64,000 nt of DNA from Talpa occidentalis (lineage: Eukaryota; Chordata; Mammalia; Eulipotyphla; Talpidae). The stretch covers positions 121,076,615 to 121,140,614 of the forward strand of contig NW_023603184.1 in assembly GCF_014898055.3 (NCBI RefSeq), read 5' to 3'. A model generated the notes under the pieces. That model did not search any database. It was not told the origin of the DNA and saw only the letters and a program-made list of their open reading frames with translations. A program made the position numbers and the translations under genes. Positions 14,650-25,846 of the stretch are shown here, in pieces (within the stretch, counting starts at the first letter, position 1; each line of letters starts with the position of its first letter).

Positions 14650-16023
14650 TGGATTCTGTATTTTACTACTATTGAAGCACTACTTCTGGGAAAGAAAGAA
14701 TTTTTATATATATGACTTTAATTCATAGATCCAGGAAACACTCCTATTAATGGGCATTGTCATGTATACATTTGTTTGAAAATATTTATTGGCAGAAATT
14801 TATAAAGTAATGTTATAAATTATCATACCTTTTTCCAAGGCATCCTTCTGAAATCAGTTGACAGAGGAAGTGAAAGTATTAATTTTCTGAGATCCTTTAT
14901 CTTTTGACATGCTACCATCTATCTATTTCTGATTATATTAGAGAATTTGGAAAAACAGGTTGTGAAGTTACTACCTTGTGATTTTGGCATATGAGTATTT
15001 GTGTTATCCATTTCACTCTAAACAAAGAAGGAATTGCAGATGTCTTAAAACTGGCCTTTCAAAATGGGAACTAAATAAGTAAAAACTTTTCAAATTTATC
15101 TGTAGAAGACAGACTATAAAAAAAGGGATATATAATTAAGGAGAATTTTTGTCCTCCCATTTTGTTTTTAGAAGTAACATGTTTGGGCTATCAAGCCAGG
15201 TCATGAAGAAAGTTAATGATGTCTTCCATATATTTAGGTTGATGATAAAGTCCACAATTTTGAATAGCGTTTGAAAATAAAGCTAAATTTTATGAAAATA
15301 TTATGTATAGGCATATGTGTGTAGCTTTATGTGTATATGCATATAACTCATAGATGTATATGTAGTCTATACAGCTTTGTGGAAGAAATACACTTGGGTA
15401 ACATCATCAAAATTCCTTATCCAAAAATATATCATTAATTTTTATTAACAGTCCAGGATTTGTTTAGCATCATGTTTAACACTATGAAAATCAAAACATT
15501 AACTTTTTTCATTCTGAAGGATAGTGCTATTAAAAGAAGATCTTTAACATCAGTGGTTAATATTTTTTATTTACATAACAAAAACGTTTGAAATTTCATT
15601 GTGGGACTTAGTCTATTTACATTTCTAGAAACTGAGAATAATTAATGTACATGGGATCCTTGTATGCTTGTATATATTTATATATTCATATAGTCATGTT
15701 ATTCTAGTGCAACCATTTGATTAGGTAACATTCATTATGGTTTTGAAAGAAATGCCCTATTGGACTCACCAGGAAAATCACTGGGGTCTATGTTCTATTA
15801 TTTTTGCTCCTGATCATAGAATATTTCTGGGGATAGAATAGGAAAGAGAGGAGACAGATTAGGGTAATGCCAATATTTATGGCTTTCTCCCTCTTCTAAA
15901 ATTAGGAATTCAATTAAAGAACTACAAATAAATGCAAGGACTGCTTTTATATTATAGGAATTTTAGTGATAGAAACTCTTATGATTTGTTCTGTAACTTT
16001 TGAACAACGGCTTTACTTCCCCA

Positions 16024-17092
16024 TTTATTTTCTAATTTTATGATAAAAGTAAGATTTAGAATTAGAATCTAAAATTTTCATTTGGTATTAAGATAAAGCT
16101 TTGTTTTTAATAAAAATAATTGTCCTTTTAAAAACTGTAATTCAATATATTGTAATATGTAAGTGAAAACATCAAAAGACTAAGCATTCAAAGAACACTT
16201 AAATATAGTGGAATGTCATGGGATTAGTCATGACAAATATATGTCATGGGATTAGTCATGACAAATACAGTCAATGTTACGGGATCAAGTCAAAGGTGAG
16301 TTATTATCACAACGATTCTATTAGGTGATCTAGATCATATAAAACTTGGTACCAAGTGGCTGGTACTATATAGGAAGCTTGCAGCATTATCTCAAACATT
16401 AGAGAAAAAATTTAATGTAGTCAAATTATATGCAAAAGACAACAATAATGATCATGTTGATGGTATTTCTAATATTTGGAAAATGTTATAAAAAAGTATA
16501 AATGCTACTCAAATTCTGAAAACCAGGGAAGAAGCAAAATTAAACAGTACCAGTAACAAATAAAAATTAGACAAAAGCACAATAAATCACAAAACTGGCG
16601 AGTAGAACTGAATCATTAAAATTAAATGTACTGTACACTTAAAGGCATGGAAATATTTAAAATTCTATTAGAATTAAAAGTAATTCTTAATTCTAAATAT
16701 TAAAATAAATAGCAAAAATTAGAAACATAACATCTAAAATGTTCAGAAGAGAAATAACACAAAGCAAAGCAAATGAAAGACACCTCACTATTCCCAATGT
16801 GGTTATTATTTATGGAATGGAAAAAACATGTGGAGAATGTCACTACAGTTAGGTTAACACATAAAAAAGCCAACATGCCACATCTACCTAAATAATTTTG
16901 CAGAACAGCTGAAAAAGAAAATTTCATCAAATTTAGAAAGCTAATAGTGGAATAAATAGTATGGCAAGGTATTAACGAACCCTAAGTTTCACAATGGGCA
17001 GCTTCTAGCCGGTTTGTTGAAGCTGGATCTTGGTCACACAAGGATCACTGAACAAGAAATCAGTTGAGCTGGACTAGAGCTGCCCAATTGCC
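16024..17092 (-). other. BOLL: Likely BOLL 3' UTR with candidate poly(A) signals
   Basis: AT-rich sequence after the BOLL stop. On the minus strand it has ATTAAA at 16416-16411 and 16111-16106, and AATAAA at 16029-16024. Which signal is used cannot be told from sequence alone. It contains a two-copy 28-bp tandem repeat (16213-16267). No other coding sequence was seen. Confidence 0.35.
16213..16267 (+). repeat. 28-bp tandem duplication
   Basis: Two adjacent copies of a 28-bp unit starting ATGTCATGGGATTAGTCATG. Each unit contains an inverted GTCATG/CATGAC pair. Confidence 0.9.
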
Positions 17093-17116
17093 TTAATAAT
17101 GAATGCTCCACACTGT
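17093..17116 (-). CDS. BOLL: BOLL coding exon 11 (terminal, stop codon)
   Basis: Eight codons, TVWSIHY plus TAA, after a good acceptor CTTAACAG at the high end. This is the conserved BOLL C-terminus. It is 8.2 kb from exon 10, so it is easily missed. The rest of the exon toward lower coordinates is 3' UTR. Confidence 0.92.
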   Translation of the reverse strand, partial: TVWSIHY

Positions 17117-17381
17117 CTGTTAAGTAAAGAGAAATAAAATATTGATCAGAAAGACTAAGCAGAGTAAAAACAAAAGAATAAGTTAGAGTAAATGAATGTA
17201 AGACATCAATGATCATTTACTAAAAACTTGCAGAACATGTGGTACTGAATATGGTACAGTGTTATTTGAGGCTTCAGAACTCAAAAAAGGCTTGCACCCT
17301 GCTCTCTGAGTGCTTACAGTCTATTTTAGATAATCTCTAGTGTGATGGTATAAATGTTTAGCACATAAAAATGAGGACCAG

Positions 17382-17631
17382 GGCCTCCCTGGTGGTGCAG
17401 CAGTTGAGCGCTGGGCTGCGGGCAGCCCCGCAGCCTCTGCAGCGCCTGTTCGATCCCTGGCCCCCCAGGCAAGGGTCCCACTTGGTGCGCAGACCTCTCC
17501 TCAGCAGTGTACTTCTTCGTCCGTCTGCCTGTTCTGCTCCCTGCTCTGGCTCTGGTGGGTTCTCTCACCCTCCCGCGCTTCTGACTGTACCCAATGGTTG
17601 TATAAATACATAAATAAATCTTAAAAAAAAA
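17382..17631 (+). mobile_element. tRNA-derived SINE, younger type
   Basis: Lies just beyond the BOLL terminal exon acceptor, in intron 10. Perfect duplication AAAAATGAGGACCAG on both sides. Slight internal shortening before GTGTACTTC. Confidence 0.88.
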
Positions 17632-18084
17632 AAAAATGAGGACCAGTCAATACAGAAAGCAAATGATAATGATGAAGACTTTATTAGGTGAGTTTTTAAA
17701 AACTTTTTTTTTTAAAAAAGGGGAGTAGAGATTGGTAGAAACTATTTAGAAAGTTGTTCAAAACCCCCAAAATTCCCTTCAAGTTGACATTGGTGGGGCA
17801 GGCATATTGGTATTTCTGTCATATAATCAGAAAAATATACCTGTGTCATCCTGAGTTATTTAATTTTTTGCTTTCTTTCTCCACATACTGAAGATTATTT
17901 TTTTGTGTTAAGGTTAATTTGGGAAAAAAACAACTACAATAACAACACAATCTAGTTGCTGTGATCTTTCTGGGACTTTGGGCATAATATGATCAACTCC
18001 TCATTTTAGGAGGTCAAGCTGCCTTACAACATATTTTAAATTCTGGATAGGCTCAAAATTTTTCATATTTGTTCCTTATCTCAG

Positions 18085-18265
18085 AGCAATGCTGTCTGAT
18101 AGAACTTTCCATGTTGATGGAAAAATTGTAGCCACTAGCCACAGAGGCTATATAGTACTTGAAATGTGGCTAGCTGCAACTGCAGAATTCAATTTAAAAT
18201 TTCACATTAAAATTAACTTGCCTCTTACAGCTAGTGAGTACCATATGGGGACAGCATGGCTCTAG
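18085..18265. mobile_element. MER5-like hAT remnant
   Basis: Contains TAGCCACTAGCCACA and TTGAAATGTGGCTAG with a first part GTCTGATAGAACTTTCC, matching the non-autonomous MER5 (hAT-Charlie) consensus as I recall it. Confidence 0.75.
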
Positions 18266-18299
18266 GGAATAAAATTGTCTGGTTTGCTAGTCTGTATTT

Positions 18300-18410
18300 C
18301 TCTGGCTTCTCCAATACCACTTAATATTGTTCAGTGTTACTTTCAGTGTCTAGAACATTGGCTAACACATGGTAGGTGCGCAATAAATATTTACTATGTG
18401 AATGTAAGCT
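18300..18410 (+). repeat. L2/MIR-type 3' tail
   Basis: Ends GGTAGGTGCGCAATAAATAT, the usual 3' end of ancient L2-type repeats. Confidence 0.5.
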
Positions 18411-20129
18411 ACTGTGGTAATATATAACTAGAATGCTTGCTACTACTCATAGCTTACTGGCAATTTGCTCTATTTTTCCTCAGGAAAAACAGAACTGTTC
18501 TATTTAAAACTGCTTGTTACCACAATTTATAGCAACTCAGTATGCTTAGAGAGAAGAGGAGCAAGTGATAGCTACATTTTGGCTCAAAGAAAAACACAAA
18601 TAGTTGTATATGAATAATTTAGGTTGATAAGTATGAGGAAACAAAGGAGAATATTTAAGGGTAAGGAATTTGCTTAAGTATGAGATGAGAAGATTAAGAG
18701 GGAAAACACTAACTACAGATAAAAAAAAACTTAATTCAGACTTTATGCATGACTAAAGGATCAAAATGAAAGATAGAAAACTCTTGAGAAATATAGTACT
18801 ATATAGTATTTGGTAGTATAGTAATCTGGTTAGGCAAGAATAGTGTTTAGATAAAGGATTTGGCAGGGGAAAGAGAAATGCATCTATTATTCTCAGCAAG
18901 TTAGTGAGCTAAAAAAGGGACTCAAAATAGTATAAATAGACCATAACATCAAGAGATCAGAAAAATCACCAGTAATGCTTTTAGAGAAGAAAGAAGGATT
19001 CACTAACATATAACAGGTGAAAGTTCTGAAAATAAAGTCTAAGGAACTGCATAGTCATGATTTTCAGTTTGAGGAGGTAGTGACTATCCACGTCTTGTTA
19101 GGAAGAGAATCACAGCACTGGTGTCAGATTAACACTTAGATATTATTAAAACACAGAAGAAAGGCCAACTTAGAGGACAAAGAGAACTGTACCGTGACTA
19201 CCAACTGGTAAACGAGGATGAAACATATTTCTGAAAGAGACTGTAAGATCAAACTGAATGCAAGGAAAGAGAATAAAAAAAAAAAAAAGGAAAGAGAATC
19301 ACATTCAAGAATTAATCAAATCTGAGTACAGACTAGTTGACAGTATTGAATTAAAGAGAATCTAAGAGGATAAGAACTAGGACAAGACTTGGGATTTGGC
19401 TAACAAGAAATATTAAATATTGGCAATAAATATTAGGTAAGTAGTTTGAGTAGATCTCTCAATATTGAAGAAATATTCATTTCATATGGGAGGACAGACA
19501 TGAGCTTTTCTGAAACAGGTATGTTTAAAATATTATTAATGAACTATGTAATACAAAATCTAACTGCTTGTTATCACGTGTCCTCCAAGTAGGGTAAGAC
19601 ATTACCCAAAAGAGTTTAGGAAACAATTCTGTAAAAGATTAAAGTTGGCTGGGTTGTATCTTAAGTAGTGAAAAGATGTTCATTCAAGTAGTTGGTGCTA
19701 AGGGGAAGGAAAAAAGATTATGTATAAGGGAAAAAAGTTCAAATAGATGGAATGACAGGCTCAGGATGCAAGGAGAAAAAAATGGAACTTGAATGCTAAA
19801 AATGTGAAAATAAAATATGCCACATGATGAAAAGATTCCCTCTCATAAAAGATGTATAAAATTTACTCAGAATACTGTATCAACTACTATCTTCTTTATA
19901 CAGTAGTATCTCAAATAATCTTTATCTACGCTTCCTCAAACATTAATGTGGCTGGAAGAACTTATGGCAAATGTAAATATTAAAGCAGTCCAGAGGCTAA
20001 GGGGCAAATGGTTGATGTGAGGCTAAAAGTAAAAAGAAATAATTAAAAACAAAAATAAAGCTCAAAGCATTTGTACAATATTTCACATTACACTTTAAGA
20101 CAATACATGAACCCAATGATAGGTTAAAC

Positions 20130-20640
20130 CCAAAGGCTGTGAAACTATGGCCAACAGGCTAAATCTGGTTTATCACCTGTTTCTGTAAGTAAAGTTTTAG
20201 TGGAACAGAGAGTATATTTTATCTCTGGTTGTGCACATTACAACAGCAGTAATGAATAGTTAAGAGAGAGACCATGTGGCCTTCTGTAAAGCTTAAAATG
20301 TTTAATACTGGGGCCTCTCCGGTGGCGCAGCCGTTGAGCGCTGGGTTGCGAAGCTGCCCGCAGCCTCTGTGGCGCCGGTTCGATTCCCCGGCTGCTCCCC
20401 GGCTCCCGGAGGAGAGTCCCACATGGCGCGCAGACCTCTCCTGCCACCTGCTGCCCCCTCAGTAGTGTACTTCGGTCCTTCTGCCTGCTCTGCTCCCCGC
20501 TCTGGCTCTGGTGAATTCTCTCACCCTCCCGTGCTTCTGACTGTACCCAGTGCTTGTATAAATAAATAAAAATAAAATAAAAATAAATCTTTAAAAAAAT
20601 GTTTAATACTGGGCCCTTTATAGAAAGTTTGTTGAACCTG
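20130..20640. mobile_element. hAT-type MER element split by a SINE
   Basis: The left part has AAACTATGGCCAACAGGCT, ACCTGTTTCTGTAAGTAAAG and TTTAGTGGAACA; the right part has TGGGCCCTTTATAGAAAGTT. These match a common mammalian non-autonomous hAT consensus (MER58 or MER20 class; exact family unsure). A SINE is inserted at 20311-20595. Confidence 0.65.
20311..20595 (+). mobile_element. tRNA-derived SINE, younger type
   Basis: Near-consensus copy inserted in a hAT element (20130-20640), with the duplication AAAATGTTTAATACTGGG on both sides. Confidence 0.88.
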
Positions 20641-20929
20641 GGGTTAACTTACTCAAGGGGGAGAAAAACTTTAGATTGAGCAGTTCTAAAAATCTATGAA
20701 AGAAAACACAGTAAGATGCCTTGAAAGCAAAGAATGTACTCTAAACTATAGAAATAAATGATTACTAGCTTCAAATATATTAGATTTGCCTTGATAAAAT
20801 AAAAGTCAAAGTCAGAAATTAGAAGTTTACCAGACCTTGAGAGAAACCGAGAAGCTATTGACAATAGTGCTTTGGAGACTTCAGAGAATAGAATTAACTA
20901 AGTAAAGGTTTTCTGCAGTAGTATTTTTT

Positions 20930-21230
20930 TTAGATATAATTGACATATATTAATTTTAGGTATATAACATATTGATTCAATATTTGTATAGACTAAGAAA
21001 TGATCATCACAGTAAGTTTAGTTAACATACATAATCATACATAATTATAATTTTTTCTCTTGTGATGACAACTTTTAAGGTGTACTCTCTAAGCTACAAT
21101 AACACAGTATTATCATCTATCTTTACCATGCAGCTGTACATTATATATAATCCCCATGATTTACTTTATATGTGGAAATGTGTACCTTTTGACCACTTTC
21201 ACCCATTTTGTCCAACCCAGATTTTATTTG
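20930..21230 (-). mobile_element. L1 3' UTR fragment (old L1M type)
   Basis: The plus strand reads TAGATATAATTGACATAT, AATGATCATCACAGTAAG and CTTTTAAGGTGTACTCTC, the reverse complement of L1M 3' UTR consensus. Confidence 0.65.
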
Positions 21231-21250
21231 CTTTAAAAATTATTAGTTTA

Positions 21251-21523
21251 GGGGCCTCCCTTGTGGCGCAGGGGGTTAAGCACTGCACTAAGAAGCAATC
21301 CGCAGACTCTGCAGCAAGAGTTAGATCTCCAGTCGGCCAGGGAGCAACCCACATAGCGCAGCAGATCTCTCCTGACTCACCTGCTGCTCCCCTCAGCAGT
21401 GTACTTCAGTCAATCTGCCTGTTTTGTTCTCCACTCTGTCTCTGGTGAATCCTCTTACCTTCCCATTCCTCTAGCCTGTACCCCAGCTCTTGTATGCATA
21501 AATAAAAAAATCTTTAAAAAAAA
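21251..21523 (+). mobile_element. tRNA-derived SINE, older type
   Basis: Head GGGGCCTCCCTTGTGGCGCAG, tail TGCATAAATAAAAAAATC. No clear target duplication remains. Confidence 0.82.
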
Positions 21524-21657
21524 TGATGTCCAATAAATTTTTGATGAGTTGACAAACAGAACGAACTGTTATTTAAGGCTTACTATATGGGAGAGTCCAC
21601 AGGAAATGTCTATGCATGTTACATGTTCCTATGTAAATATTAAAATTACATTTTTTT

Positions 21658-21928
21658 TTTAAAGTTTGATTTATTTATTTATACAAGCACTGGGTACAGT
21701 CAGAAGCGCGGGAGGGTGAGAGAATTCACCAGAGCCAGAGTGGGGAGCAGAGCAGGCAGAAGGACCGAAGTACACTGCTGAGGGGAGCAGCGGGCAGCAG
21801 GAGAGGTCTGCGCGCCATATGGGTCCCTCCCCCGATGGCTGGGGAGCAGCCGGGATTGAACTGGCGCTGCAGAGGCTGCAGGCAGCTTTGCAACCCAGCG
21901 CTCAACCGCTGCACCACCGGGGAGGCCC
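21658..21928 (-). mobile_element. tRNA-derived SINE, younger type
   Basis: Opposite in orientation to the copy 135 bp to its left. Duplication TACATTTTTTT on both sides. Confidence 0.85.
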
Positions 21929-22198
21929 TACATTTTTTTCTTGACAACCTTATGTTTTTCACTAATTTCTTCATTTCTCACCCACCCCTATTCATTTAGT
22001 TTTCTTTAAACTGATGGCTAAGTCTCTGCACCCTTCAACAGTTCTGTAAAATACTAATACAATTTTTTACACACAGATAAAAATTAGATAAAAATTATTT
22101 CCCATCTCTCTTCTGCAAAGAGCCATCCTAAATCTTACTCTATGTTGGACTAGTTGTTCTCTAAATCAGCTTAACAGCCATCATCCAGAGACTTCCTT

Positions 22199-22470
22199 TT
22201 TTTAAAGATTTATTTATGCATATAAGAACTGGGGTGTAGGCCAGAGGTGTGTGTGTGTGGAGGGGGTGAGATGATTCACCAGAGACAGAGTAGGGGGCAG
22301 AACAGGTGGATCTACTGAGATATACTGCTGAGGAGAGCAGTGGGCAAGACAGGAGAGGTCTTCTGTGTCATGTGGGTTAGCTGCCTAGCTTGGGATTGAA
22401 CTCATGCTGCAGTGGCTGGCGATAGCTTGATAGTGCTGAGACTTTAACCTCTGCACCACCAGGGAGGCCC
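22199..22470 (-). mobile_element. tRNA-derived SINE, older type
   Basis: Contains a short GT run near the 3' end (22248-22257). The flanks AGAGACTTCCTTT and AAAGACTTTCTTT are a decayed duplication. Confidence 0.8.
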
Positions 22471-22930
22471 CAAAGACTTTCTTTTATTGTCATCTTGGGA
22501 ATTCATTTTGCTTCTGCTCAGCCCTATGTTACATGCCCCCCACCCTTCCACCCCGCCTTTTTTAAATCCTGTATTTTTCCTCAGTTTGTTCTTGTTTTGG
22601 TGAAATACATACACAGTAGTATCATGAAAAAGGATGCATTTGAGGAAATTTTGAAAGTACCATACTTGTCAATTATAGCAGTCTAGACTGATATTTTCCT
22701 TAAAACATTCTAAAGCTTTTCTCCATTGTTTTCTAGCTTTCAGTGTTGCTAATCCTTTGTATATGATCTATTTTCTTTCTTGTGAAGCTTTTAAGACTTT
22801 TTTACCACTGTCATTCTGAAATTTCACAAAAATTTGCCTTAGTGAGTATTCTGTAGTAATGAATTATGTCAAATATTTGGAGGGCTCTTTTAATCTTGAG
22901 ACTCTTTTTCTTAACTTCCTAGAAAGTTTT

Positions 22931-23203
22931 TTTTTTAATTTTTTTTTAAAAAAGATTTATTTATTTATACAAGCACTGGGTACAGTCAGAAGCAGGGGAG
23001 GGTGAGAGAATTCACCAGAGCCAGAGTGGGGAGCAGAACAGGCAGAAGGACAGAAGTACACTGCTGAGGGGAGTAGCGGGTGGCAGGAGAGGTCTGCGCA
23101 CCAAGTGCGACCCTCGCTGGCAGCCACTGATCGAACCAGTGCTGGAGAGGCTATGGCAGCTTCGCAGCCCAGCGCTTAACAGCTGCACCACCAGGGGAGG
23201 CCC
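22931..23203 (-). mobile_element. tRNA-derived SINE, younger type
   Basis: Perfect duplication AACTTCCTAGAAAGTTTT on both sides, so a fairly recent insertion. Confidence 0.87.
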
Positions 23204-23310
23204 AACTTCCTAGAAAGTTTTAAAGACCTGTGTCAGGATAGAAAGGGTAAAGTTCCTCTTAGCAGCTTTTCTCTAGACATAAAAGAAGTAGGTTTTGAGT
23301 TCCAATTTTT

Positions 23311-23641
23311 TTCTTTTCTTTTTTTTTTTTAAAGATTTTTTTTTTTAATAGAGGCATGTTTTTATTTATTTATTTGTTTGTTTGTTTTGTTTATACATGC
23401 ACTGGGTACAGTCAGAAGCCCGGGAGGGTGAGAGAATTCACCAGAGCCAGAGCAGGGAGCAGAGCAGGCAGAAGGACCCAAGTACACTGCTGAGGGGAGC
23501 AGCAGGCGGCAGGAGAGGTCTGCGAGCCATGTGGGACCCTCCTCCGGTGGCCGGGGAGCAGCCGGGGATTGAACCGGCACCGCAGAGGCCGCGGGCAGCT
23601 TCGCAACCCAGCACTCTACCGCTGCGCCACCTGGGAGGCCC
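23311..23641 (-). mobile_element. tRNA-derived SINE with 3' tag
   Basis: Its long tail contains, in element sense, AAACAAACAAACAAATAAAT and then CATGCCTCTATT. The same tag is in the copies at 38761 and 58389. The duplication TCCAATTTTTT flanks it. Confidence 0.85.
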
Positions 23642-23651
23642 TCCAATTTTT

Positions 23652-23931
23652 TCTTAAAGATTTATTTTTATTTCATTTATGCATATAAGAACTGGGGTTT
23701 CGGCCAGAGGTGGTGGGGTGTGAGGGGATATGAAAAGATTCACCAGAGACAGACTGGGGAGTAGAACAGGCAGTTATACTGAAATACACTGTTGAGGGGA
23801 GCAGTGGGTGAGATAGGAGAGGTCTGCTGTGCTGTATGTGGGTTAGCTCTCTGGCCAGGGATTGAATTCAGGTGGTCGCAGTAAGACTTGACTTGAGCAT
23901 GAGACTTGACCCTTAAGCCACCAGGGAGGCC
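23652..23931 (-). mobile_element. tRNA-derived SINE, older type
   Basis: Directly abuts the copy at 23311-23641. It is more diverged, especially in the head near 23880. Confidence 0.75.
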
Positions 23932-24581
23932 TGGGATCCAGTTTTATATGTATATGCACAAGGAAGTATAGCTATTCATGCATCTGTTATTTTTTTATAT
24001 TTAACATAAGTGTAATTTTTATATTACCAAGTTAAAAAATGAAGTACTTGTTTCTTTATGCAATTTCTTCTAATTCCTACTCATAGATCTAATGTAGAAA
24101 ACTATATACTCTTAAATTAGAAGAATTAAACTTCAAGAATGTTTAATATTAACTTTCTTCAGAAATTTTTCTATTTTAGTACTACTCCATCTTCTCTGGA
24201 ATTTATCAAATGTTATATCTTCAATCATTTGTGTGTGTATGTGTATAATTAGTAACTGAAAATAACTAACATTCATCTATATAAGGTTTAATAACACTCT
24301 AGGTTTTGACACTAGATCAAAACTGTGGTTTAATTTCATGTTTGCAGTAAAGCGGTAATGGCAGTGAAGGAAGGCAATGGGTGGTGATGGGATGAGGAGA
24401 TATGAGAGTGGGGAAGGGTCCTTAATAGACTGTCTTAGTATAAGCTCAATACAGGGGGTAGGTCAGAAGTATGAACATGAATGTGAAATAGATAATTTCT
24501 CTCATTTTATTGGAAAGAAAAAGTCTACTTTCCTTACCCAAGTACACTATAAGCAAGATTCATAGCACCATTAATAGCTCA

Positions 24582-24744
24582 TTAATCTGTGGTTTTTTAC
24601 TAGAGATAGAGTCTCACATCCCTAAAGTGATGATGGGAGAGTTTCACAATAAAACAAGGTCACAAGGGAATAGGCAGCATTCTATGCCTAGTTAGGATAG
24701 TCGATATACTGAATATACACATGGATCTAACTAGATTACCACTC
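24582..24744 (+). repeat. 163-bp repeat, copy A (exon 10 side 1)
   Basis: Starts TTAATCTGTGGTTTTTT and ends GATTACCACT. A close direct copy is at 25617-25779, and a partial inverted copy at 25781-25846. The family is not recognised. It lies in BOLL intron 10. Confidence 0.8.
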
Positions 24745-24959
24745 TTTGGCCTGGATCTGATTTAGGAAGTAAAAGCACAAGTCCTAAGTCCCAGACTGTT
24801 TTCATTGCCCCATAAATGTTACTTGCCATTAACACAGACAATCAAAATATGAGGATATGAAATATCTAGGCAAATTCACAGAGAAAGAGTATATGTCAGA
24901 GGGGAATGAGGAGGGGAAGAGAAGATGGGAAGTTACTGGCTTAGTGAGTATAGAACTTC

Positions 24960-25095
24960 TCTTGCGGAGGAATGAAAAAGTATGCAAATAAATAGTGGTG
25001 ATGGTTGTACAACACTGTGGATATAATTAACGACATTCAGTTGTACACTTAAAAATGAATTCTAAATTGTATATTTACCACAGTAAATAACATTT
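24960..25095 (+). mobile_element. L1 3' UTR fragment
   Basis: GTGGTGATGGTTGTACAACA followed by CAGTTGTACACTTAAAAATG, a known old L1 3' UTR motif. It ends about 210 bp from exon 10. Confidence 0.6.
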
Positions 25096-25307
25096 TTTTA
25101 CATTATATGGTTTATTTAAATCATTAGTTGGTTAAAACTAATGGGAATTATAGTTAATTTAGAATTGTATTTCTTATTTCTTTCACATGAAAGAGTTCAC
25201 TAATTCTGTATGATGATTCTAAATGTGCTATCAATATTGGTTATTTCCTTTTAGAAGGAATATTTGGAAAACATGAAATATGATTTTAAAAGATCAAAAC
25301 TCCTTAC

Positions 25308-25406
25308 TTTAATTGGTTCAGGCTGCATCACTGGTGCAGGCATGGCAATGGCACTTGGAGCATAAACCTGGTGATATGTTGCTTGAACTCCATGATCAGA
25401 ATAAGA
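25308..25406 (-). CDS. BOLL: BOLL coding exon 10
   Basis: 99 bp, 33 codons (starts SYSDHGVQATYHQVYAPS, ends QPEPIK), phase 0 at both ends. The first residue is Ser, where human and mouse have Pro. The acceptor is CTAATAG/TCT and the donor AAA/GTAAGG. The exon lies between two direct copies of a 163-bp repeat (24582-24744 and 25617-25779). Confidence 0.94.
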
Positions 25407-25616
25407 CTATTAGAAAAAAAAGAAAAAAATTGCCTTTTATTTATTCATTAAAAATATTTATTTAGCATTACAATGTGATAGGCATTTTGCTGCACAACAG
25501 AGAAACAGATGAAAAATACATACCTTATCTTTAACTTTTAGCCCTATAAGGGGGAAGTGGTCAAATTATCTGAAATCCTATGAGGTAAGTATAGGGGATG
25601 CATGTGAGAAAAGAAC

Positions 25617-25779
25617 TTAATCTGTGGTTTTTTGCTAGAGATATAGTCTCATTTCCCTGAAGTGATAATGGGAGAGTTTCACGATAAAACTAAGTCACAA
25701 GGGAATAGGCAATATTCCATGCCCAGTTAGGATAGTCGATATACTGAATATACACATGGAACTAACTAGATTACCACTC
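25617..25779 (+). repeat. 163-bp repeat, copy B (exon 10 side 2)
   Basis: Same length as copy A and about 90% identical by eye, in the same orientation, in BOLL intron 9. It is followed at once by the inverted fragment C. Confidence 0.8.
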
Positions 25780-25780
25780 G

Positions 25781-25846
25781 TGAATCTCTCCCATCATCAC
25801 TTTAGGGAAATGAGACTATATCTTTAGTGAAAAACCACAGATTAAG
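25781..25846 (-). repeat. Partial inverted copy C of the 163-bp repeat
   Basis: Reverse complement of the first ~65 bases of copies A and B, ending ACCACAGATTAAG. With copy B it could fold into a hairpin with a loop of about 100 nt. Confidence 0.75.

Larger units (their letters stand above)
421..16023. other. Intergenic region beyond BOLL 3' end
   Basis: AT-rich sequence with no recognisable exon. It holds SINEs at 2062-2353, 7535-7829, 10494-10777, 10894-11443 (nested pair) and 14381-14649, a MIR near 1755-1915 and a weak MIR near 9285-9370. The stretches between them show nothing I can assign. Open frames here are short and look random. Confidence 0.7.
17117..25307 (-). other. BOLL: BOLL intron 10
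   Basis: 8.2 kb, the largest BOLL intron in the window. It contains a MER5-like hAT remnant, a second hAT element split by a SINE, an L1 3' UTR fragment and a dense run of SINEs at 20.3-24.0 kb, then the first copy of the 163-bp repeat at its exon 10 end. Confidence 0.85.

Noticed and set aside
20311..20595. tRNA gene suggested by TGGCGCAG and GGTTCGATTCC boxes
   Set aside because: These are the A and B boxes of the SINE head; the same head recurs in about 27 copies with SINE bodies and tails, so it is not a functional tRNA gene.
24377..24565. 62-codon open frame in BOLL intron 10
   Set aside because: No start context, homology or splice support; random frame length for this composition.
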